Origin: Geothrix sp. SG200
GTDB lineage: Bacteria > Acidobacteriota > Holophagae > Holophagales > Holophagaceae
Reading direction: 5' to 3'
NCBI RefSeq assembly: GCF_022808935.1
Contig: NZ_JAKZFR010000002.1
Coordinates: forward strand, 462,401 to 526,400
DNA: 64,000 bases
Positions 34,912-41,519 of this stretch are shown here, one piece after another (positions within the stretch are counted from its first letter, which is position 1; the number at the start of each line of letters is the position of its first letter). A program made the translations under genes and the position numbers. Below the pieces are notes generated by a model. That model had not been told where the DNA came from, ran no database searches, and saw nothing but the letters and a program-made list of their open reading frames with translations.

Positions 34912-35184
34912 ATGCGAACGCTCCAGCTCCTGACCATGGCGGCCCTGATGGCGAGCCAGCTGGCCGCTCACCCCTATGACAAGCCGAAGGCCGAAGTCGA
35001 AGCCAAGGCCAAGGCCAAGGCCGAGGTCATCGTGGGCTGCAAGGAGACAAAGGTGTACCACAAGGCCAACTGCAAGTGGGTGAAGGAGATCGACAAGGCC
35101 CACACCCGCGTGGACTTCACGTCCGTGGCCGAGGCCAAGAAGGCCGGGATGAAGCCCTGCGAGGACTGCAAGCCCGGCGACTAA
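34912..35184 (+). CDS. Small exported protein with four-Cys Ada-like metal site
   Basis: The protein has 90 aa. A signal peptide (residues 1-19) is followed by a short Lys/Ala/Glu linker. A compact domain then carries four cysteines: VGCKETKVYHKANC and KPCEDC, with FTSVAEAKKAGM between. This is the layout of the Ada-type zinc-binding fold also seen at the ends of secreted nucleases. GGAGGAGG precedes the ATG. The function is unknown; a periplasmic zinc-stabilised module is the safest description. Confidence 0.75.
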   Translation: MRTLQLLTMAALMASQLAAHPYDKPKAEVEAKAKAKAEVIVGCKETKVYHKANCKWVKEIDKAHTRVDFTSVAEAKKAGMKPCEDCKPGD

Positions 35185-35232
35185 GGCGGGTCCGATCCGC
35201 CTGCTTCAGGATGTGGAATCCTCCGATCCCCG

Positions 35233-36261
35233 CTACTTGAGCTTGTCGAGCTCGCGGTGGATGCGGGTGCGCTGGTCCTCCTGCTTCACCTTGTCGAGGG
35301 CCTTCTGGTAGTTCGCGGCGGCCCGGGCCTTGTCGCCCTTGAGGGTGTAGGCCTCGGCGAGGCTGTCGTAGACGTTCCAGGAGTCGGGGTGATCCTTCAC
35401 GTTCCGCTGGAAGAGGGCGATGGCCTCGTCCACCTTCTTCTGGCCCAGCAGCGTGTAGCCCAGCTGGTTGACCTCCGCCTCGGTGGCCCTCGCCAGGGCC
35501 TTCGCCCGCAGGGCCTCGGCGCCCGCGGCGTCGCCCTTCTTGTCCAGCAGCGCGGCCTTGGTGCGCAGGGCCGTGAAGGATTCCCGCATGGCGAGGGAGC
35601 GGTCCACCCAGGTCATGGCCTCGTCCAGGTTCACGTCGTGGCGGACGCACCAGCCCGCGGCGCCGCTCCAGGCCTCCGGGTAGAACTGGTGGAGGCCGCG
35701 CAGCTGCTCCCGCAGGCTCTGCACCACCACCGCCTTGGAATCCACCGCAATCGGGATGGGCACCCGCAGCTTCTCCCAGCGCAGCGACAGGGTGACCCCC
35801 TGCTCGCCGGGATCGTCGAAGGTGTAGGCGAGGCGCTCGGTCGGCTCCGCCGGCACGGGCGTCACCGGCACCCGGGCCACGTCCTCCTTGGCGTCGTAGC
35901 TGTAGCTGCCCCAGCCGTGGGACTGGCTGCTGAAGATCACGGTCCAGGCCGTGGCCGTGGGCAGCATGTGGAGGCCGTAGCGCCCCGCCGGCAGCGGCGT
36001 CCCGCCCACCCGGACGGGGCTGGAGAAGGTCACCACGGTGTTCTCGTTGGCCCCGGCTCGCCAGACCTCGCCGTAGGGCACCAGCCCGCCCCAGACCTTG
36101 CGGCCATTCACCGCCGGCCGATGGTAGCTCACCTCGATGTCCGTCAGCCCCACCGTCTGGCTGAGCGTGGCCCGGGGACTGGCCTCGGGCAGCCTGAGGG
36201 GGGGCGCCTGGGCAACGAGCACGGGCGCAACCGAGAGCAAGGCAACAGCGAACCGATGCAT
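35233..36261 (-). CDS. Exported DUF2911 protein with TPR repeats
   Basis: The protein has 342 aa. The start is the Met before a signal peptide (MHRFAVALLSVAPVLVAQAP) with GGAGG upstream. Residues about 30-170 follow DUF2911 (VSYHRPAVNGRKVWGGLVPY, GEVWRAGANENTVVTF, LPAGRYGLHMLPT), a beta-sandwich family common in Bacteroidota and Acidobacteriota. Residues about 200-340 are tetratricopeptide helices (NQLGYTLLGQKKVDEAIALF, DSWNVYDSLAEAYTLKGD). It is probably a periplasmic protein of unknown binding partner. Confidence 0.85.
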   Translation of the reverse strand: MHRFAVALLSVAPVLVAQAPPLRLPEASPRATLSQTVGLTDIEVSYHRPAVNGRKVWGGLVPYGEVWRAGANENTVVTFSSPVRVGGTPLPAGRYGLHMLPTATAWTVIFSSQSHGWGSYSYDAKEDVARVPVTPVPAEPTERLAYTFDDPGEQGVTLSLRWEKLRVPIPIAVDSKAVVVQSLREQLRGLHQFYPEAWSGAAGWCVRHDVNLDEAMTWVDRSLAMRESFTALRTKAALLDKKGDAAGAEALRAKALARATEAEVNQLGYTLLGQKKVDEAIALFQRNVKDHPDSWNVYDSLAEAYTLKGDKARAAANYQKALDKVKQEDQRTRIHRELDKLK

Positions 36262-36368
36262 GGGACACCTCCGCGAAGCATCCTGCCCCCAAGCCTGAAG
36301 AACCGGAAGGGACCTGGGGCGAGTGGTGGGATTCCGGGGGTGACCGGGATGGGAAGGACGATGTGAGC

Positions 36369-36398
36369 CACGGATGAACGCGGATGGACACGGATTGA
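36369..36398. repeat. Tandem 10-mer repeat
   Basis: Three 10-bp units in a row: CACGGATGAA, CGCGGATGGA, CACGGATTGA. This type of CGGATGAA repeat is common intergenic material in several environmental genomes. Confidence 0.75.
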
Positions 36399-36410
36399 AA
36401 AGCAAAAGCA

Positions 36411-36829
36411 TTCAGCCGGTGATGAACGGGGATGGGCGGGGATGGAAAAGCCAGTCCGGTTATCGGCCTGGCTCAGCCAGAAAAGGAGGCAACCGCGAAT
36501 GGTGCGAATCGCCCTGCGGGCGCGCGAATGGCGGATGACCGTGCTCCCGCCGCCGCACGCGGGGCCTGTCGCGCATCGCGCGGCAGGGGGCCAGAGGCCC
36601 AGGCGGCCCGTCCCGGCCGCATTCGCGCTCATTGGCGTCATTCGCGGTTCGAGCTTTCAGGCTGGCGCTTCCCGATCCTCAGGAAAGCCAAAAGGCCATT
36701 CAGCCGGTGATCCCAGTGATTGTACGGATGGGGCCTTGGCCGCACGCAGCATGGGCTCATCCAGGGGCGGACCCAGGCAGGGACCTGCCCTGCCTTATCC
36801 CCGTCCATCCCCGTTCATCACCGGCTGAA
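36411..36829. repeat. Element bounded by 25-bp perfect inverted repeats
   Basis: The left arm at 36411-36435 (starts TTCAGCCGGTGATGAACGGG) and right arm at 36805-36829 are exact reverse complements. Inner segments also pair (36491-36501 with 36642-36652). It could be a non-autonomous mobile element or a folded repeat; no target duplication was identified. Confidence 0.6.
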
Positions 36830-37024
36830 AAAGCCTTTCCCAGGAGAACCCCGGGCTGAAGGGTTCATCGCCCCTCACGCGCCATCCGGACCCCCGGCCA
36901 GACCCTCCGGACCGTTCAGCGGCCATTTCGCACCGTTCAGCCGGTTGTGATGAGGATCAAACCGGCCAAGTGGGAACATGATCGCGAAATAGCCCAGCCT
37001 CAACTTCCACCCAAAAAGCGTTCA

Positions 37025-37054
37025 TTGGCTTCTGCCATTCAGTTCGCCTAATAC
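37025..37054 (+). promoter_or_regulatory. Candidate promoter of the cassette array
   Basis: TTGGCT (37025-37030), an 18-bp spacer and TAATAC (37049-37054) overlap the attI-like motif and could drive the first cassette. Pattern match only. Confidence 0.35.
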
Positions 37055-37065
37055 TAAAGTTAGAC
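37043..37065 (+). other. attI-like recombination site motif
   Basis: The 23-bp stretch contains TCGCCTAATACTAAAGTTAG followed by AC. It ends in a GTTRRRY core (GTTAGAC, 37059-37065) directly before the first cassette. It closely resembles the 3' end of class 1 attI as I remember it (TCGCCCTAAAACAAAGTTAG). Since the first cassette has no attC before it, an attI is expected exactly here. Confidence 0.55.
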
Positions 37066-37081
37066 TCAGCACAGGTGCCTC

Positions 37082-38155
37082 ATGGAAAAACGATTTCAAG
37101 TCTTCGTGAGTTCCACCTTTCTCGATTTGCAGAAAGAAAGACAAGCCGCGCAGAAAGCAATTCTTGGGTTAAATCACATGCCTGCAGGCATGGAGTTATT
37201 TCCTGCAACGGATGACAGTGCATGGCAATTAATATGCGATGTCATTAACATTTCTGATTATTATGTAATTATAATAGGCGGGAAATACGGAAGCATTGAT
37301 GAAGCTGGTATCAGCTACACAGAACGAGAATATGAATATGCACTCAGTCGAGAGATTCCTGTTATTCCCTTGCTACATAAAGATCCAAAGGAACTTCCGA
37401 GAAACAAGACCGAGGAATCGGCCAAGCTTTGGAAAAAGGTAGACGCCTTCAGGAAGCGTATAGAAAAACGCCATCATTGCTCGTACTGGCAGACCGAAGA
37501 TGATCTACAAGCAAAACTAATTGTAGCTTTAATCGATTCAACCAAGCGAAACCCAAGAACCGGCTGGATCAAATCCGATGCAATTGCTTCTTCCGAGGCG
37601 ACCAAGGAAATTCTAGATCTTCGAAAAACAATCGACTCTCTTCAGAAAGAACTTGCCGATCTAAAGGGCCTTACCGATCGGAGCATTGAAGACTTGGCGC
37701 AAGGCAAAGATACACATGATATTGATATAAATTTTACACTATCGAAACATGGAGCGCCATGGGGATCCCCAGAAAGAATGTTTAGAGGCAAGGACAGACT
37801 TCGATTCAACTGGGACGAAATCTTTTCATTGATCGGTCCTTTGGTTATCGAGGTGTGCCCTGATACACAGGTGAAGGCCGCAATCACTAAACACTTTAAG
37901 GATAGATACAAATCGGTAGCGCAATCTAAATACCCTGACCGCGAAATCACATCCCTTTCCATCACGGAATCTGAGTTCCAAAAAATTAAAGTTCAGTTTC
38001 TTGCACTCGGATTGATCACTTTTTGCCAAATATCCCCTTCTCCGGAAAGCCCTGGCCGAATGGTGAGGGCCTGTCAGATAACACAACGAGGCCAGCTATA
38101 CCTCATCAACTCAACTGCAATCAGAAGGCCGAAAGGCCGCACCAAATCTGTCTAA
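37082..38155 (+). CDS. DUF4062-domain protein (cassette 1)
   Basis: The protein has 357 aa. Residues 1-150 fit DUF4062: MEKRFQVFVSSTFLDLQKER, MPAGMELFPATDDSAWQLI, YYVIIIGGKYGSI and ISYTEREYEYAL. This Rossmann-like domain is found at the N-terminus of many proteins in defence-type islands. A coiled coil lies near residues 170-205 (ILDLRKTIDSLQKELADLK) and a possible winged-helix region at the end. The codon use is AT-rich and unlike its neighbours on both sides. The stop codon lies inside the attC1 core, as is usual for integron cassettes. A defence role is possible but not shown. Confidence 0.85.
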   Translation: MEKRFQVFVSSTFLDLQKERQAAQKAILGLNHMPAGMELFPATDDSAWQLICDVINISDYYVIIIGGKYGSIDEAGISYTEREYEYALSREIPVIPLLHKDPKELPRNKTEESAKLWKKVDAFRKRIEKRHHCSYWQTEDDLQAKLIVALIDSTKRNPRTGWIKSDAIASSEATKEILDLRKTIDSLQKELADLKGLTDRSIEDLAQGKDTHDIDINFTLSKHGAPWGSPERMFRGKDRLRFNWDEIFSLIGPLVIEVCPDTQVKAAITKHFKDRYKSVAQSKYPDREITSLSITESEFQKIKVQFLALGLITFCQISPSPESPGRMVRACQITQRGQLYLINSTAIRRPKGRTKSV

Positions 38156-38273
38156 CCCTGCGCTCAACTCGGACCCCGCCTGCATTGTCTTCCGTTCTCT
38201 CTCAACATTCTGCTTTCTTGGCTCCGCTCATCGCCTCGGTACAGGCGGGGCCGGTTAGCGCCATTCGTTAGAT
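38150..38273 (+). repeat. attC site 1 (integron cassette recombination site, 124 bp)
   Basis: Ends are GTCTAAC (38150-38156) and GTTAGAT (38267-38273), both consensus RYYYAAC/GTTRRRY cores. Inner arms pair (CCCCGCCTG with CAGGCGGGG). About 75 percent or more alike, by eye, to the three following sites. Confidence 0.9.
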
Positions 38274-38291
38274 TTCCTGAAAGGGTCTGCC

Positions 38292-39398
38292 ATGAATGTT
38301 GAACGCCTTCACGCTATAGCTGCGGCTCTCCAAGCGGACCTATCAACGACATCTACCCTTCCGCTTCTCCAGCAGCTCATATCCTCACTTTCCAATCAGA
38401 TAAATCAACCAAACCAGCCACAATTTCAGCAGCAGACAAGCCAGTTTTTAGAGCAGCTCACCAGTGCACTCAGGAATGCGAAGGTAAATAAATTCAGCCC
38501 GACTTGGATTCAGGTCATGCAGGAAATTGGTGCCGCGAACATCGTTGGCTTAAGGTTGGAACAAGAAATATCGAATATTTTTAATCGTAACCAAATTACG
38601 CCTTCTGTTGCACAACAAGAGCTACAGGAGCTGTTCAATCAACTGCAGGCAGTATCAAGCGGTGTTGATCAATTTCTATCTGGTGTAAAGACACTTAAGA
38701 TTGGATCGGAAACACTAGAACCAGGCGACTGCGAGCTTGGCGTGCTCATACCGCGTTCCTTTGTGGATAACCGCCTTGATCACTTCGCGGAAGAGTTGGA
38801 AGAACTGAATAGGATCTTTGGTGTATTTTCGGAACTTTCTACTGGTAGTCGGCCAGGTTTTGAAATCAAAACAATCTCATCCACTGATTTGACTGTGTAC
38901 CTCGAAGCTACTGCTGTAGTAGGGGCCTGTGTCGCAACTGCAATCGAAAGAATTATCGCACTATATAAGTCACTTCTAGAGATACGAAAACTTCAAAGTG
39001 AGTTGGTCAAACAAGGTTTGGAAAAAGAAAACCTGAAAGGCATAGAGAAGCATGCAAATGGAATGATGGCCAATGGGATCGACGAACTTATAAAGGACTT
39101 ACTTGCTGAGTACATGCCAAACGGTGATCAGGGAAGGGCAAACGAACTTTCCATAGAGCTTAAACTCGTACTAAACAAAATGGCTGATCGTATTGATCGA
39201 GGGTTCAATGTAGAGGTTCGAATGGAGAAGCCTAAAAAACCAAAAGATTCAGATGATGAGGATCAGAATCACCAGGCATTGTTGGCCGCTAGCTATGCCA
39301 AGATCGCCTCGGCGTCTGATCAGCTTCAATTCCTAAAACTTGAAGGCGAGCCTCTCCTCAAGCTGTCTGCAAAAACAGGAACAAAGCCCAAAGAGTGA
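38292..39398 (+). CDS. Hypothetical helical protein (cassette 2)
   Basis: The protein has 368 aa; GAAAGGG precedes the ATG. The N-terminal 60 residues are Gln/Ser/Leu-rich (NQINQPNQPQFQQQTSQFLE). The rest is mostly helical with a heptad-like part near residues 225-255 (YKSLLEIRKLQSELVKQGLE). A Lys/Asp-rich hinge (KPKKPKDSDDEDQN) precedes a short C-terminal helix. There is no signal peptide, membrane segment or known motif. It is AT-rich compared with the chromosome. Flanked by attC1 and attC2, it is a complete cassette. Function unknown. Confidence 0.75.
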   Translation: MNVERLHAIAAALQADLSTTSTLPLLQQLISSLSNQINQPNQPQFQQQTSQFLEQLTSALRNAKVNKFSPTWIQVMQEIGAANIVGLRLEQEISNIFNRNQITPSVAQQELQELFNQLQAVSSGVDQFLSGVKTLKIGSETLEPGDCELGVLIPRSFVDNRLDHFAEELEELNRIFGVFSELSTGSRPGFEIKTISSTDLTVYLEATAVVGACVATAIERIIALYKSLLEIRKLQSELVKQGLEKENLKGIEKHANGMMANGIDELIKDLLAEYMPNGDQGRANELSIELKLVLNKMADRIDRGFNVEVRMEKPKKPKDSDDEDQNHQALLAASYAKIASASDQLQFLKLEGEPLLKLSAKTGTKPKE

Positions 39399-39407
39399 TG
39401 CACGGAA

Positions 39408-39531
39408 ATCTAACCCTCCGCTCAAGTCGGCCCCGGCCTGCATTGCCTTCCGCTCTTTCTTAACATTTCGCTATCCCGGATCCGTCCATCGCCTCGGTGC
39501 AGGCGCGGCCGCTTAGCTTCATTCGTTAGAC
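39408..39531 (+). repeat. attC site 2 (124 bp)
   Basis: Cores are ATCTAAC (39408-39414) and GTTAGAC (39525-39531), both consensus. Same length and layout as attC1. Confidence 0.9.
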
Positions 39532-39550
39532 CTTTCCCAAGGAGCCCGAG

Positions 39551-39841
39551 TTGAACAATCTTCATTCAACCTTCAAGGATCTCCCTCCAGCTTCTAAGGA
39601 AGCAGTGCTTGATGCAGTCGAAGCGACGCTCACCAGCCTCATGAATCACCTAAAAACTCGCTTCGAGACACATCGAGTCACAGGTGAGGCCATGAAATTA
39701 ATTATGGATACAATTGAAGTAAACGATCTTCAATCAGCCCTAACTGATGCCAAACATGAACTGCACGACAATCCTAATTCATCCCTAGGTTCATTTTGGG
39801 AACAATTTTGTTCATTCTCCAAATGCGCCGACCAGGCATAA
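39551..39841 (+). CDS. Small hypothetical protein (cassette 3)
   Basis: The protein has 96 aa from a TTG start with AAGGAG seven bases upstream. It looks like a soluble helical protein (LPPASKEAVLDAVEATLTSL, EAMKLIMDTIEVNDLQSALT), ending in SFSKCADQA. The stop codon lies within attC3. No family recognised; small size and helical content would suit an antitoxin-like or regulatory protein, but no toxin partner is adjacent. Confidence 0.65.
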   Translation: MNNLHSTFKDLPPASKEAVLDAVEATLTSLMNHLKTRFETHRVTGEAMKLIMDTIEVNDLQSALTDAKHELHDNPNSSLGSFWEQFCSFSKCADQA

Positions 39842-39959
39842 CCCTCCGCTCAAGTCGGATCCCGCCTGCATTGTCTTCCGCTCTCTCTCAGCTTCCCGCT
39901 TCCACGGCTTCGCTCATTACCTCGGTACAGGTGGGGCCGGTTAGCTTTGTTCGTTAGGG
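39836..39959 (+). repeat. attC site 3 (124 bp, cores partly degenerate)
   Basis: Cores are GCATAAC (39836-39842) and GTTAGGG (39953-39959); AAC/GTT are kept but flanking core bases deviate. The body aligns with attC1 and attC2. Confidence 0.87.
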
Positions 39960-39977
39960 CCTGCTCGGAGCAAACCA

Positions 39978-40295
39978 ATGAACCGCCCTAAAATACCAGC
40001 CGAAAATCAACATCCACGGCCCCCTTCTGCCGAAGAGGCAAAACCCATCGAGATCAAAGCCGATAGGGTTGACTTGCCGCCTTCAATCGCTGGGAATGCC
40101 TTCCATAATCTTCTGTATGGGCCCATGGCAGGCCAGCCGTCGAAGGCGGCCGCAAACGGAGGGCCCCGCAAATCGAGCCTCGTGTTTTGGGCGTTACTCG
40201 TCATGGCCGTCTTCTGCATCTATTACTTCCGCAACACGGACCAGGGCTCTTCCAAAAATATTCCACCACCTCAGTCAAGGCCAACCTGGCCCTGA
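39978..40295 (+). CDS. Single-pass membrane hypothetical protein (cassette 4)
   Basis: The protein has 105 aa: a soluble Pro/Glu/Lys-rich N-terminal part, then one membrane helix at about residues 67-84 (SLVFWALLVMAVFCIYYF) and a short Pro-rich tail. The stop codon is inside attC4. No family recognised. Base composition is closer to the chromosome than that of cassettes 1-3. Confidence 0.6.
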   Translation: MNRPKIPAENQHPRPPSAEEAKPIEIKADRVDLPPSIAGNAFHNLLYGPMAGQPSKAAANGGPRKSSLVFWALLVMAVFCIYYFRNTDQGSSKNIPPPQSRPTWP

Positions 40296-40413
40296 CCCTG
40301 CGCTCATCCCAGGCTCCGCCTGCCTTGTCTTCCGCTCTCTCTCAATTGCTCGCTTCCTCGGCTCCGCGCCTCGCCTCAGTGCAGGCGGGGCCGGTTGGTC
40401 TCCTTCGTCAGGA
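40290..40413 (+). repeat. attC site 4 (124 bp, degenerate cores)
   Basis: Ends are CCCTGAC (40290-40296) and GTCAGGA (40407-40413). The AAC/GTT needed for integrase cutting is changed to GAC/GTC, yet the two ends still pair, and pairing extends outward (CTGGC with GCCAG). The body aligns with attC1-3. Confidence 0.75.
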
Positions 40414-40419
40414 CGCCAG

Positions 40420-40779
40420 ATGAACAGTGCACCCAATCAACAAGCGCCTCATTCCTCCGCCCTGAAGTTGGTCGGCTGGACCTTTGGACCAATCATCTTC
40501 TTTATTCTCATGGCTTTAATTTTCGGTAAAACGCACCAAACTCTCACATTCCAAAAATGGTCTTTCCCATTGATTCTTGTTGCAGCGGGTGCGGGTCAGT
40601 GCCGTGCTTTTGTGATGAGCAATAATATTGATAAAAATCGTCCCATATTGATAAAAGCATTTGCTTTTATGCTCACTCTATTTTCACTCATGTTGCTCCT
40701 TTTTTGGGTCGGTCTTTTCGTTATGTCTGCCTACCATCTGCTGAACCCGACAGCTTCCCCACTATTTGGGGGCAGATGA
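40420..40779 (+). CDS. Polytopic membrane hypothetical protein (cassette 5)
   Basis: The protein has 119 aa with three or four membrane helices (about residues 16-35, 45-62, 75-105; for example IIFFILMALIFG and AFAFMLTLFSLMLLLFWVGL). It starts 7 bp after attC4, has an AT-rich reading frame and ends just before attC5. No family recognised. Small membrane proteins are frequent integron cassettes. Confidence 0.65.
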   Translation: MNSAPNQQAPHSSALKLVGWTFGPIIFFILMALIFGKTHQTLTFQKWSFPLILVAAGAGQCRAFVMSNNIDKNRPILIKAFAFMLTLFSLMLLLFWVGLFVMSAYHLLNPTASPLFGGR

Positions 40780-40792
40780 TGCGGAGCGGTTC

Positions 40793-40924
40793 GCTCGTCA
40801 GCCTTCCCTTCCGCGCAGCACGGACCTCGCCTACATGGCCTCCCGGCCTCTCTCAACATCCCGCTTCCTCGACTCCGCTCGTCGCCTCGGGGCAGGCGGG
40901 GCCAGCCAGCTTTATTCGACGAGC
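40793..40924 (+). repeat. attC-like site 5 (about 132 bp, heavily degenerate)
   Basis: The body matches the other sites (CTCTCTCAACATCCCGCTTC, GGGGCAGGCGGGGCC). The ends are GCTCGTC and GACGAGC, perfect complements of each other but no longer core sequences. A roughly 8-12 bp insertion at the left end explains the extra length. Confidence 0.65.
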
Positions 40925-40947
40925 ATCACCACCCACCAGAGGCACCC

Positions 40948-41424
40948 ATGGATCAGCCCCGCAACCCCTACCTGCCACCCGCCAGCGTGCTGACCGAGGA
41001 AGGCGAACTGGCGCCTCTTCCCATCGAGATGGTGGGAGCAGGCACGAGGTTCGCCAATTTCATGATTGATAACATCATTTGTTATGCACTTCAGTTTTCC
41101 CTTGGTGTGGCCATCGTTCTGATCTTCAAAGCCGCTGGGGCCGCTCACCTGAAGACAGGCTGCATGGCGAACCTCTACGGAATCCTCGTCACCGTCATCT
41201 ATTACTCGTTCATGGAATACAAGTTCGGCTTCACGCTGGGCAAGCTCGTGACCAAGACCCGTGTGGTGGACGAGTCGGGCGGGCCCATTTCGCTTGGCAA
41301 GGCGATCGGACGGTCCTTCTCGCGGTACATCCCCTTCGAGCCGTTCTCCTGCTTCGGGGCTGAGTCCCGTGGTTGGCATGACTCCATCTCGAAGACCTAC
41401 GTGGTGAAACGCTCGGAGGCCTGA
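40948..41424 (+). CDS. RDD-family membrane protein
   Basis: The protein has 158 aa. The RDD pattern is present: an Arg in AGTRFANFMIDNIICYALQF, a second helix LYGILVTVIYYSFMEYKF, then GFTLGKLVTKTRVVDESG, typical of the family. RDD proteins are small membrane proteins of mixed, poorly known roles, some linked to ion exchange. AGAGG precedes the ATG. The gene follows attC5 but no attC lies downstream, so it is either the last cassette, its site lost, or the first chromosomal gene. Base composition is intermediate. Confidence 0.8.
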   Translation: MDQPRNPYLPPASVLTEEGELAPLPIEMVGAGTRFANFMIDNIICYALQFSLGVAIVLIFKAAGAAHLKTGCMANLYGILVTVIYYSFMEYKFGFTLGKLVTKTRVVDESGGPISLGKAIGRSFSRYIPFEPFSCFGAESRGWHDSISKTYVVKRSEA

Positions 41425-41519
41425 CCCCCCCTCTCTCTTCCTGCGCACGCGCCCCTTGGGACAGGCGAGACTCATCCGTGCCTTCCTCGTCGGCGCTCAT
41501 CTGTGGCTGCCCCTCCTTT

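Larger units (their letters stand above)
36262..37042. other. About 780-bp non-coding, repeat-rich region preceding the cassette array
   Basis: No convincing gene on either strand. It holds a tandem 10-mer, a 25-bp inverted repeat about 370 bp apart, inner inverted AACCGCGAATG-type repeats (about 36491-36501 and 36642-36652) and two further TTCAGCCGGT copies (36699 and near 36938). This is where an integron integrase gene would be expected if the array beyond were complete; none is present. Confidence 0.75.

Noticed and set aside
36144..36641. Candidate minus-strand integrase in the repeat region
   Set aside because: The translation has no tyrosine-recombinase motifs and consists of repeat-derived sequence.
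36369..36950. Possible CRISPR array
   Set aside because: Repeat copies are in both orientations, irregularly spaced, of differing length, and there are no cas genes.
38150..40924. attC sites considered as ordinary REP or terminator palindromes
   Set aside because: Fixed 124-bp length, core sequences at the ends, stop codons in the cores and one-to-one alternation with unrelated genes fit attC much better.
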